From: Fibrobacter sp.
GTDB lineage: Bacteria; Fibrobacterota; Fibrobacteria; Fibrobacterales; Fibrobacteraceae
Assembly: GCA_024399035.1 (NCBI GenBank)
Contig: JAKSID010000006.1
Coordinates: 1-64,000, forward strand
DNA length: 64,000 nt
Direction: 5' to 3'
Below are positions 1 to 7,441 of the stretch, in pieces. The notes below the pieces were generated by a model. That model saw nothing but the letters and a program-made list of their open reading frames with translations. It was not told the DNA's origin and searched no databases. Position 1 is the first letter of the stretch. Each line of letters starts with the position of its first letter. The translations under genes were made by a program, and so were the position numbers.

Positions 1-71
1 TTGAACCGAGCCTTTTTTGTTTTTGGAACCGCTGGAGCTGATGACCCGTGCGGTCCTTGAACGTAGTTTTG

Positions 72-728
72 TTAACCCTTGAACTTGTCCAGGGCCTCGT
101 TGGGGCCGATCACGAACAGCACGTCGTTCTCCTTGAGGGGGTAGTCCGCGATGTTACCGATCTTGGGGGTGGGTTCCAGCGGGTCGCGGATAGCGATCAC
201 CTGGATGCCGTACTTGTGGGTAAGGTTCAAGTCCTTCAGGGTCTTGTCCCAGAAGCTTTCGGGGCAGGCCAGTTCCACGATGGAGAAACCTTCCATGAAG
301 GGCAGGTAGTCCAGCATGTTGGGGCGGTTCAAACGTTCGGCCAGGGAAATGGCCATGTCGCGTTCCGGGTGGAAAATGTCTGCAACACCCAGCTTTTCAA
401 GGATGGTGGTATGTGCCGGGCTACTAGACTTGGCGATAATGTGCTTGACGCCCAGTTCGCGGAGGTTGAGAACCGTGAGCAGGGAGGCCTGCAGGTCTTC
501 GCCGATACAGCAGATAACGCTGTCCACCTTGGCCAGGGGCAGGGACTGGAGCTGTTTCTTGCGGGTGCCGTCGGCAACCACAGCCTGTGCGACCTGGTTA
601 GAAATGTCCTGGATCTTCTCGGGGCTAGGGTCCACCACCATGACGTCGTGACCAAGTGCGGTCAGGTGACGTGCCAGGAAGTAGCCTGTATTACCGAGGC
701 CGATAACTACAAATTGTTTAGATGCCAT
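72..728 (-). CDS. ktrA: KtrA/TrkA-type potassium uptake regulator
   Basis: Cytosolic regulatory subunit of a Ktr/Trk potassium transporter that gates the membrane channel according to bound nucleotide. The 218-residue length fits a single RCK unit. The N-terminus is a Rossmann fold with GLGNTG (residues 10-15) and an acidic residue after the second strand (VVD, Asp33). The C-terminal third, from about residue 145 (SIVELACPES to NDVLFVIGPNEAL), reads as a TrkA_C domain. The potassium channel subunit lies directly upstream on the same strand, which supports the assignment. The 184-bp gap upstream carries its own AT-rich promoter-like sequence. The start ATG lacks a clear Shine-Dalgarno site. 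Confidence 0.9.
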   Translation of the reverse strand: MASKQFVVIGLGNTGYFLARHLTALGHDVMVVDPSPEKIQDISNQVAQAVVADGTRKKQLQSLPLAKVDSVICCIGEDLQASLLTVLNLRELGVKHIIAKSSSPAHTTILEKLGVADIFHPERDMAISLAERLNRPNMLDYLPFMEGFSIVELACPESFWDKTLKDLNLTHKYGIQVIAIRDPLEPTPKIGNIADYPLKENDVLFVIGPNEALDKFKG

Positions 729-912
729 ATAAGCAAAAATAGAAAAATGCTTAGCATTTTTCCATTTTTGCAGTTACTAGTTATGATTTATGAAGTATGA
801 AAGTTCGCAGGAAAGTTTCGCCGCGACACTTTGCTTGAGGTAAAATCATGAATTCTGGAGTTGTTTCTCGTAATTCATAATTCATACTTCATACCTGTGG
901 GTTAAGTGAAAC

Positions 913-2304
913 TTAGCCCACCATGATGTCTTCTTCGGCGTACCACATGCCCTCGTCCTGCTTCTTTGCAACGGCAGAAATGAGGAACAAGGGGCCCATT
1001 CGGCCAATGAACATCACCATAAATACGATGATTTTGCCTGGAATGGACAAATCTGGGGTAAGACCCATGGAAAGACCGCAGGTGCTGTAGGCGCTGACCA
1101 CTTCGAAGAATACCTTGAGGAAGGAGCCCTGGGCGTTGGAGGTGCTGGGGGCTTCGGTTTCCAGGAGGAGCAGGGTGGCGGTAACGATTACTGCGATTGC
1201 GACCACGAAGATTCGAACGGCCTTGTCCACGGTGTCTTCGGGAATGGTTCGACCATAGACCTGGGTCTTGTTGCGGCCCAGCAGTCGGTTGAATCCCAAA
1301 AGGAAAATCACTGCAGTGGTGGTGGTCTTGATACCGCCGCCGCAGCTACCGGGGTTTGCGCCGATAAGCATAATGATTACGAAGAAGAACAATGAACCTA
1401 CACTCAGGGTAGGCACGTTTACGTTGTTAAGGCCTGCGGTACGGCTGGTAAAGGCCATGAAGGCGCTAGATTCCAGCTTTTCGCCAAGGCTCAGGTCGGC
1501 AAAGGTGTTGTTCCATTCGCTAAAGGTAAAGAAGGCGATGCTGGTGAGGACGATGACCAGGGTAAAGCCGATAGCAATGCGGGTATGGAGAGAAATCTTG
1601 CGGAGGGAGCGGCTCTTGAAGTCGAACATATAGCGGACTTCGGTAATGGCCAAAAAGCCGAAACCGCCTGCCAGTGCCAGGATGCAGGTGGTCAGGTTCA
1701 TCACAGGGTTCAGCTGGAACTGCACCAGGGAATCCGGGAACAGGGTGAAGCCCACGTTACAGAAAGAACTGATGGCCTGGAAGAGGCTGCAGAAAATGCG
1801 GTCGTAAAGGCCCATGCCAGAGAACTGGGTAAAGTAGGCCACGGCGCCGCAGGCTTCCAGGATAAAGGTAAAGGGGATCACTGCCTTGAGGATTTGGGTG
1901 GCGTCTACGTTGCCTTCCTGGGTGTAGTTGGCCAGGAGGGCGGACTGGTGGTTGAATCCCGGGTGCATACCGGCAAGCAAGATAATGACCGTAGAAATAG
2001 TCATGATACCCAGACCGCCACATTGCATAAGGATGACCAGGACCCAGTTGCCAAAGGCGGTAAAGCTGCTGCTGATGTCGATGGTGCTAAGACCGGTGAC
2101 GCAAACGGCGGAGCCTGCAGTAAAGAACGCGTCCAAGATACCCACCGGCTGGCGCTGGGCGAAGGGGAGAGAAAGGAGCGTTGCCCCAAGGGAGATCAGT
2201 GCCAGGTAGCCTGCCACGATCATCAGAATGGGATTGCCCTGTTTCTTCTTTTTTTCGTCGGCATTTTCCACGTAGGAGAATGCGTCATATCTTGAATGTA
2301 ACAT
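913..2304 (-). CDS. ktrB: KtrB/TrkH-family potassium channel subunit
   Basis: Integral-membrane potassium translocation subunit of the KtrB/TrkH superfamily, partner of the adjacent RCK protein. The four pore-loop signatures are visible in order: AVCVTGLS, SSFCNVGFT, TSRTAGLNN and SAYSTCGLS, each with the selectivity-filter glycine. About ten hydrophobic segments cover the protein. I chose the ATG at 2304 (463 aa) because a TAC/TATCTTT-like promoter box sits just before it. A GTG ten codons upstream (2334) would add an unlikely MTFHFTIFTP extension. The C-terminus (MWYAEEDIMVG) is typical of short KtrB tails. Confidence 0.9.
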   Translation of the reverse strand: MLHSRYDAFSYVENADEKKKKQGNPILMIVAGYLALISLGATLLSLPFAQRQPVGILDAFFTAGSAVCVTGLSTIDISSSFTAFGNWVLVILMQCGGLGIMTISTVIILLAGMHPGFNHQSALLANYTQEGNVDATQILKAVIPFTFILEACGAVAYFTQFSGMGLYDRIFCSLFQAISSFCNVGFTLFPDSLVQFQLNPVMNLTTCILALAGGFGFLAITEVRYMFDFKSRSLRKISLHTRIAIGFTLVIVLTSIAFFTFSEWNNTFADLSLGEKLESSAFMAFTSRTAGLNNVNVPTLSVGSLFFFVIIMLIGANPGSCGGGIKTTTTAVIFLLGFNRLLGRNKTQVYGRTIPEDTVDKAVRIFVVAIAVIVTATLLLLETEAPSTSNAQGSFLKVFFEVVSAYSTCGLSMGLTPDLSIPGKIIVFMVMFIGRMGPLFLISAVAKKQDEGMWYAEEDIMVG

Positions 2305-2367
2305 AGGGGTAAAGATAGTAAAATGAAATGTCACTCCAGTGTCAAAATCGGGGGCGCTGGCAGTCTT

Positions 2368-2395
2368 GCCCTAAAAGGGCTTTTTTTTTATTTTT
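2368..2395 (+). terminator. Weak terminator- or attenuator-like hairpin before a start codon
   Basis: A GCCC-TAAAA-GGGC hairpin is followed by nine T residues and more T-rich sequence, ending about 10 bp before the ATG at 2405. It points into the downstream symporter gene, where no upstream plus-strand gene exists to be terminated, so it may act as an attenuator. The stem is only 4 bp, so strength is uncertain. Confidence 0.35.
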
Positions 2396-2404
2396 GGCGC
2401 CGTT

Positions 2405-3301
2405 ATGAAGAATTTGCGCGCTATTTTGATGCCGATTGCCATTATTCTTGGCATTTTGTTGCCTCAGGCCAGCGTTCTTGCGCCGACCCTCCCTTTCCAG
2501 ATTGGGACCATGATGCTCCTGACTTTCATCGGCAAGGTTCCTCCCCAGGAACACGGGGTCACCTTCAAGATCGAGGTCCGCGCCTTCATCGCCAGCTTGT
2601 TGCTGCTGGCTCTCCTCTGGGTAAGCGTCGAAGTTTTCGGCCTGCCCCGCGAAGTTTTGCTGGGTGGCGCCATCATCTGCCTTTGTCCGCCGGCCAACGC
2701 CGCACCCGCCATGGCGAAAATGCTGGGCGGAAATCCCGTACTTGCCCTCAAGATTTTCCTGAGTGGACACTTGATCGCTTGCTTCAGCATCCCTATTATA
2801 TATGGCTACTTGACCGGATCGGAGGCGGGCTTTGCAGATATCGCCCTGCGTATCTTCAATTCCATCCAGCCGATTATTTCCATCCCGCTGGCACTTGCCC
2901 TTGGCGTACGTTCCTTCTACCCGGAACTTGCCGACAAGGTGGCTAAGTTCTCCAAGTACACCATCTTCATCTGGACTTTCTCCGTGTTCGTGATTCTTGC
3001 CACGGCAAGCCGCGACATTCGTGAAATGGGCTTTGCCGATTTGTGGAACAGCGGTACCTTGCCCCTGCTTGCCATTGTGGCTCTGGTCCTTTGCATTCTG
3101 CAGTTTGTGCTGGGCTGGTTCTGCGACAAGAAGCATCCCATCGAAAGTTCCCAGAGCATGGGCCAGAAGAATACAACCCTGGTCATCTGGATTGCAAGCC
3201 TCTATGCCGGCCCCGTGGCTGCCATCGCTCCCACTTGCTATGTGGTGTGGCAGAACCTGGTGCTTAGCTACATGAGTGCGAGAGTCAAGCCGCAGAAATA
3301 A
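2405..3301 (+). CDS. BASS-family (bile acid:sodium symporter-like) transporter
   Basis: A 298-residue inner-membrane protein with eight to ten hydrophobic segments. It resembles the bile acid:Na+ symporter/arsenite permease (BART) superfamily: it has a conserved Pro/Ala-rich crossing segment (LCPPANAAPAMAKMLGGN) near residue 100 and a second conserved stretch near the C-terminus (GQKNTTLVIWIASLYAGP). The substrate cannot be told from sequence. The start lacks a Shine-Dalgarno site and lies right after a T-tract hairpin. A second, distinct BASS-type transporter is encoded at 6350. A GAAA-loop terminator follows. Confidence 0.7.
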   Translation: MKNLRAILMPIAIILGILLPQASVLAPTLPFQIGTMMLLTFIGKVPPQEHGVTFKIEVRAFIASLLLLALLWVSVEVFGLPREVLLGGAIICLCPPANAAPAMAKMLGGNPVLALKIFLSGHLIACFSIPIIYGYLTGSEAGFADIALRIFNSIQPIISIPLALALGVRSFYPELADKVAKFSKYTIFIWTFSVFVILATASRDIREMGFADLWNSGTLPLLAIVALVLCILQFVLGWFCDKKHPIESSQSMGQKNTTLVIWIASLYAGPVAAIAPTCYVVWQNLVLSYMSARVKPQK

Positions 3302-3348
3302 AAGCGCTGGACAAAACATTGCCGCTCTTGCATGACACAAAAAAATGG

Positions 3349-3372
3349 AAAGAGTCGAAAGGCTCTTTTTTT
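3349..3372 (+). terminator. Rho-independent terminator
   Basis: An 8-bp stem AAAGAGTC/GGCTCTTT (one G-T pair) closes a GAAA tetraloop and runs into seven T residues, just downstream of the symporter gene. Confidence 0.75.
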
Positions 3373-3387
3373 AATTAGTTTTAGAGT

Positions 3388-4161
3388 ATGACTCACGCGG
3401 AACTTGTCAAGAAGCTTTTTGAAAATCAGGATTTGAAGTACAGGGAATTTCATACTTCCCTGGTGCCGGGAATTCCCCACGAAACCTATATCGGCGTGCG
3501 AGTACCGGTGCTTAGGACCTTGGCCAAGGAATTTGCTTCATCGGCGACTCCCGCGGAATTTTCCAAGTTCATGGATTCCGTTCCTCACAAGTATTTCGAG
3601 GAAAACCATATCCACACTATGCTCATGTCGTCCATCAAGGATTTCGATGAGTGCCTTGCCCGTACGGAACAGTTCCTGCCTTATATAAATAACTGGGCCA
3701 TTTGCGACGGCAAGAAGCCTAAGGCATTGCTGAAGGATGAACCGCGGTTCTTGAAGCATATTGCGGAATGGGTGAAGTCGGACCATCCTTATGTGGTTCG
3801 CTTTGGCATCAATATGCTCATGGATTTATTCCTGGACGATCGCTTTGACCCGAAGTTCTTGAAATGGGTGGCTGCTGTGGATACGGCCAAGTTCCGCTCA
3901 TTGCCTGATGGTTCCTTGAATAAGCGCGTTGCCGCTGTGACGCCTGCCGGGGTGCCTCTGGCAAACCCTGAATATTACGTGCAGATGGAAGTTGCCTGGT
4001 ATTTCGCCACCGCACTTGCAAAACAGTGGGATGACGCTGTGCCTTATATTGAAAAGCGTAAGCTGGATCCGTGGACCCATAACAAGGCCATCCAGAAATC
4101 TATCGAAAGCTTCCGCGTGACCGACGAACATAAGGCCTATTTGCGGACATTGAAGGTGTAG
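3388..4161 (+). CDS. DNA alkylation repair protein, AlkD-like
   Basis: A 257-residue protein of the AlkD HEAT-like-repeat glycosylase family, which excises alkylated bases. Family signatures are visible at the N-terminus (YREFHTSLVPGI, then YIGVRVPVLRTLAKE) and in the middle (INNWAICDGKKPKAL, then HPYVVRFGINMLMDLFLDD). The W-x-x-CD and VRFG blocks are typical of the DNA-binding concave face. The gene appears monocistronic, with a short AT-rich leader and no strong Shine-Dalgarno site. It is followed by the 4.2-kb inverted-repeat array. Catalytic activity is not proven, because several AlkD relatives bind without cleaving. Confidence 0.8.
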   Translation: MTHAELVKKLFENQDLKYREFHTSLVPGIPHETYIGVRVPVLRTLAKEFASSATPAEFSKFMDSVPHKYFEENHIHTMLMSSIKDFDECLARTEQFLPYINNWAICDGKKPKALLKDEPRFLKHIAEWVKSDHPYVVRFGINMLMDLFLDDRFDPKFLKWVAAVDTAKFRSLPDGSLNKRVAAVTPAGVPLANPEYYVQMEVAWYFATALAKQWDDAVPYIEKRKLDPWTHNKAIQKSIESFRVTDEHKAYLRTLKV

Positions 4162-4463
4162 ATTGCGGCGGTTTGATGCCAATTTTTGATTTTTGTGTCA
4201 CTGAATTGAGAAAAAAGCTTGTTTAGTGACAAAAAATTTGAATAAAGTAACTGAATTTGCAGATTTGCAGGAAAGATTGATGTCACTAAAAGAACGGTGT
4301 GGCCGATTTGGTGACTATTTGAGTTGGCGGAAACACTTAAAATTGTTAGTGTAGTTTTATACAACGCAACATTTTTGTCACTAACTTTGTAAAAAGAGTC
4401 TTTTGGTGACAAAAAATCTCCAAAAAGCTTGCTGCGCATTCTGAATAGCTACATTTGAGAATC
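4162..4463. repeat. Intergenic array of three wide-spaced inverted repeats (TGTCACT)
   Basis: This 302-bp gap contains no gene. It holds three units of the form TGTCACT, 22 nt, (A/G)GTGAC(A/T), at 4196-4231, 4281-4317 and 4376-4411. The arm sequence and the 22-nt internal length are conserved, while the internal sequence is not. Units 1 and 3 are flanked by T-runs on the left and A-runs on the right. Unit starts are 85 and 95 bp apart. Function unknown; see findings. Confidence 0.65.
4450..4457 (+). promoter_or_regulatory. Bacteroidetes-type -7 promoter box
   Basis: TACATTTG matches the TANNTTTG -7 consensus of Bacteroidetes sigma factors and ends 6 nt before the ATG at 4464. There is no Shine-Dalgarno site, suggesting a leaderless or very short-leader mRNA. 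Confidence 0.5.
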
Positions 4464-5159
4464 ATGTCTGGTAATCTGCAGTCAAGAATCCTTCATCTGC
4501 CAGCATCGAACCCTAGCGAAAAGGGGCCGTTGAGTGCGGATGTTTATGCTATCCGTGGCGAGACCGTCTGGTGGATTTTTGATGTGGGTGCCAGTGATGA
4601 GGCGGCGGATTTCATCAACAACTTACCTTGCGATGGCGTAGCGCCGGGTACCGCGCAGCACTTGCATCAAGATGCCGCACCTCTCAAGAAAAATATCGTC
4701 ATTTCCCATTTCCATCGGGACCATTTCTTCAACCTTTCGCGGGTCTCCTTCGACAATCTCTTTGTTGGACGCGAGACTTTTCGTCATTGCGACGAAAGCA
4801 TTCGCGCCCGCAGCGGCACTCAGGTTGTTGAGTCGCCCTTACAGTTTGAAGACGGCCTGAAGTTTCATATTGAGCCTATCCCCAGCAGTCATGCCAAAGG
4901 CTCCTTGATGCTTACTGTTGGGGAATCCGCATTCCTTGGGGATTCCACGTACCCTACGGTAGGTCATAACAGGCCTGACTCCTATAACGTGCAGCTGCTT
5001 TACCAGCAGATTCAATTCCTGCGAGCTTGCGAGGCGCAAAACTTCTACATGAGCCATCGACGCTTTCTCCCGCGGGAAAAGGAATCGATCTTGCAAATCC
5101 TGGAAAGCTATTATGCCCAGCGGGAACCCAACAAGAATATCATTGAAATTTTTCGCTAG
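4464..5159 (+). CDS. Metallo-beta-lactamase-fold hydrolase
   Basis: A 231-residue MBL-fold protein. The zinc-binding HxHxDH motif is present as SHFHRDHF (His82, His84, Asp86, His87). Further ligands fit the SSHAKGS His after the central strand and the FLGDST Asp. It lacks a signal peptide, so it is likely cytosolic. The substrate is unknown; members of this superfamily include thiolesterases and glyoxalase II-like enzymes. I chose the ATG at 4464 rather than a TTG nine bases upstream because that TTG lies inside the promoter box. Confidence 0.75.
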   Translation: MSGNLQSRILHLPASNPSEKGPLSADVYAIRGETVWWIFDVGASDEAADFINNLPCDGVAPGTAQHLHQDAAPLKKNIVISHFHRDHFFNLSRVSFDNLFVGRETFRHCDESIRARSGTQVVESPLQFEDGLKFHIEPIPSSHAKGSLMLTVGESAFLGDSTYPTVGHNRPDSYNVQLLYQQIQFLRACEAQNFYMSHRRFLPREKESILQILESYYAQREPNKNIIEIFR

Positions 5160-5313
5160 TGATTCTTGCTCCCATTGATTTTTTGCGTTTTTGTTGCAGA
5201 TCGTATTTTCACTTGTCGCATGCTAGGCGACCTCCCGCGATCCTTCACAAGGTATCTTTACAATTGTTAAAAACAAAACGATATAGTTTAGGAACCTAGT
5301 AGAAGGAGTCGTT

Positions 5314-6336
5314 ATGACGGAACGTGAAAAAAGAATACGTGAAGTTTTTCGCAATGCAGCAAGCAATATGCTTTGGGGCGATTTTGATGATGAACCTCTG
5401 GCAACAGAAAATGCCAAGGAAAATTCGCCTGTAGAAAATAACAGGTCCAATCTCAAGAAGGATACTTGCCTTTTGGGAGCCATTGCCGGTGACACCATCG
5501 GTTCGCCTTATGAATTTGACAGCAACAACTATAAGGGCACGGACTTTCCGCTGTTTAATAAGGTTTCTGAATATACCGACGATAGCGTTATGACGGTGGC
5601 GGTTGCCAACGCAGTGATGATGGGTTTCGCGGAAGGTTTCGGCGGAGAGCCCGACGCGGCTAAGGACAAATTCGACGCGGCTAAGGACAAGCCCGACGAA
5701 CAAAAGACTGAAGAAGCTATGGTTTTCTCCATGCGCTCTCTGGGTCGCAGGTTCCCTTACGCAGGCTACGGTGGCCGCTTCTGCCGCTGGCTTGAAAGCG
5801 ATAACCCGCAGCCCTACAACAGCTGGGGCAATGGTTCCGCCATGCGCGTCTCCGCAGTAGGCTGGGCCTACGATACGCTGGAAGAAGTGGAGAAGTATGC
5901 GGAAATTTCTGCCCGCGTCACCCACAACCATCCCGAAGGCATCAAGGGAGCCAAGGCGGTGGCGGCTGCCATCTTCCTGGGTCGTGCAGGCAAGTCCAAG
6001 CAGGAAATTCTGGATTATGTGGAACGCACCTATGGCTATGCTATCAGCCAGATGACTTGTGACAAGATTCGCCCCGGCTACCATATGAATGAATCCTGCC
6101 AAGGTACAGTGCCCCAGGCTTTCTGTGCTTTCCGCGAAGGCAATTCCTTCGAAGAAGTGGCGCGCCTTGCAGTTTCCTTGGGCGGAGACAGCGATACCCT
6201 TTGCTGCATCGCCTGCGCCATGGCCGAGGCTGTATACGGCATTCCCGAAGACATCCAGCAGGAAACCATCAACCGTCTTCCCGAAGAACTCTTGGTCATC
6301 CTCAATCGATTCCAAAAGTTCGTGGCAGAGAAGTAG
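5314..6336 (+). CDS. ADP-ribosylglycohydrolase family protein
   Basis: A 340-residue protein of the DraG/ADP-ribosylglycohydrolase family, which removes ADP-ribose from proteins or metabolites using a binuclear Mg centre. Visible signatures are GAIAGDTIGSPYE at about residue 53, the metal-binding YTDDSVMT, and the C-terminal GGDSDTLCCIACAMAEA with the second metal Asp pair. A GAAGGAG Shine-Dalgarno site lies 6 bp before the ATG. The roughly 50-residue N-terminal extension and an inserted hydrophilic loop containing a 21-bp tandem duplication (DAAKDK twice) are unusual for the family. No ADP-ribosyltransferase partner is nearby. Confidence 0.85.
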   Translation: MTEREKRIREVFRNAASNMLWGDFDDEPLATENAKENSPVENNRSNLKKDTCLLGAIAGDTIGSPYEFDSNNYKGTDFPLFNKVSEYTDDSVMTVAVANAVMMGFAEGFGGEPDAAKDKFDAAKDKPDEQKTEEAMVFSMRSLGRRFPYAGYGGRFCRWLESDNPQPYNSWGNGSAMRVSAVGWAYDTLEEVEKYAEISARVTHNHPEGIKGAKAVAAAIFLGRAGKSKQEILDYVERTYGYAISQMTCDKIRPGYHMNESCQGTVPQAFCAFREGNSFEEVARLAVSLGGDSDTLCCIACAMAEAVYGIPEDIQQETINRLPEELLVILNRFQKFVAEK

Positions 6337-6337
6337 C

Positions 6338-6345
6338 TATATTTG
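6338..6345 (+). promoter_or_regulatory. Bacteroidetes-type -7 promoter box
   Basis: TATATTTG begins immediately after the upstream stop codon and ends 4 nt before the ATG at 6350, so the downstream transporter is probably expressed from a leaderless or near-leaderless transcript. Confidence 0.5.
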
Positions 6346-6349
6346 GGTC

Positions 6350-7345
6350 ATGCTTAAAGTTATTAGGGCGGTGACCCGTTTTCTTTCCACCTATACGTCT
6401 CTTTTCGTTATTGGCTGCGCTGTCGTTGCCTTTATCGTGCCTCCGACTTTCGCTTGGGTGCATGGCAATGTGTCCTCCGTGATTCTTGGAATCATTATGC
6501 TCTCCATGGGCTTGACCCTTCGCATTGAAGACTTCAAGAACCTGGCGAAGCGCCCGCTGGATATTTGTGCTGGCGCCTTGGCTCAGTACACCATCATGCC
6601 GCTGGTTGCCCTGTGCCTTACGAAAGTTTTCGGACTGGATCCGTATCTCGCTGTAGGTATCATTCTGGTGGGCTGCTGCCCCGGCGGCGTCTCCAGCAAT
6701 GTGATGAGTTATCTTGCCAAGGGAGACGTTGCCTTCTCTGTGGGCATGACAATCGTCAGCACCTTGCTTGCGCCGATTGTTACCCCGTTTTTGGTATTGT
6801 GGCTTGCAGATACCAGCATCAACGTGAATGCGGTGGGGATGTTCCTGCAGATCCTTTATGTGACCGTGGGCCCTGTGACCGCAGGCTTCCTGATGAACCA
6901 TTTCTTCGGTCATCGTAACGGCTTTAAGGAAATCCAGGCGAACATGCCTTCGGTAAGCGTCATCGGCCTTGGCCTTATTGTGGGTAGTGTTATCGTGACG
7001 GTGCGCCCCCACTTGCTGAACAATGGTATATCCCTTTTGCTCCTGGTGCTGGCCGTAGTTTTCTGCCACAATGCCCTGGGCTATGTGCTGGGCTATAGCG
7101 TTGGCCGCGTCTTCCGTTTCAATACCGCCAAGAAGCGAACCATCGCCATCGAAGTTGGCGTGCAGAATGCGGGCATGGCAACGGTGCTTGCGGCAGCCTT
7201 CTTTGCTAATCCCGAGAACATCGCTGCTAATTCCAATGCCGCCCTGTGCGTGGTTCCCTGCGCCATCAGTTGCGCCTACCATTCCATAAGCGGTACCATT
7301 CTTGCTGGCATCTTCGCCAAGCTGGACCAGAAGAAAAACAAGTAA
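6350..7345 (+). CDS. BASS-family sodium-dependent transporter (SBF-like)
   Basis: A 331-residue inner-membrane transporter with about ten hydrophobic segments, more typical of the SBF/bile acid:sodium symporter family than the one at 2405. It carries the conserved early segment (ILGIIMLSMGLTLRIEDF), the crossing motif GCCPGGVSSNVMSYLAKGD near residue 105 and the second crossing EVGVQNAGMATVLA near residue 265. In characterised relatives these regions bind sodium. The substrate is unknown (bile acids, pantoate and keto-acids are known in the family). The ATG at 6350 is chosen because the promoter box excludes upstream starts. Confidence 0.85.
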   Translation: MLKVIRAVTRFLSTYTSLFVIGCAVVAFIVPPTFAWVHGNVSSVILGIIMLSMGLTLRIEDFKNLAKRPLDICAGALAQYTIMPLVALCLTKVFGLDPYLAVGIILVGCCPGGVSSNVMSYLAKGDVAFSVGMTIVSTLLAPIVTPFLVLWLADTSINVNAVGMFLQILYVTVGPVTAGFLMNHFFGHRNGFKEIQANMPSVSVIGLGLIVGSVIVTVRPHLLNNGISLLLLVLAVVFCHNALGYVLGYSVGRVFRFNTAKKRTIAIEVGVQNAGMATVLAAAFFANPENIAANSNAALCVVPCAISCAYHSISGTILAGIFAKLDQKKNK

Positions 7346-7378
7346 TTACAAAAGAAAAGCGTTTGCTATAAAATAAAT

Positions 7379-7409
7379 GCGCTTGCGATTTTACCGCAAG
7401 CGCTTTTTA
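7379..7409. terminator. Bidirectional terminator
   Basis: GCGCTTGCG and CGCAAGCGC form a perfect 9-bp stem with a 7-nt loop between two convergent genes. It is followed by T-rich sequence on the plus strand, and the minus-strand side is also T/A-rich. Confidence 0.75.
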
Positions 7410-7441
7410 GATAGATGTTTTTGAGAGAGAAGGTTTGTGCG

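Noticed and set aside
48-800. A 250-codon plus-strand frame over the ktrA region
   Set aside because: Antisense to an intact Rossmann-fold KtrA; its translation has no family features.
4190-4420. CRISPR interpretation of the two inverted-repeat arrays
   Set aside because: Only the short arms are conserved, the sequence between arms varies, and there are three units with no cas genes nearby.
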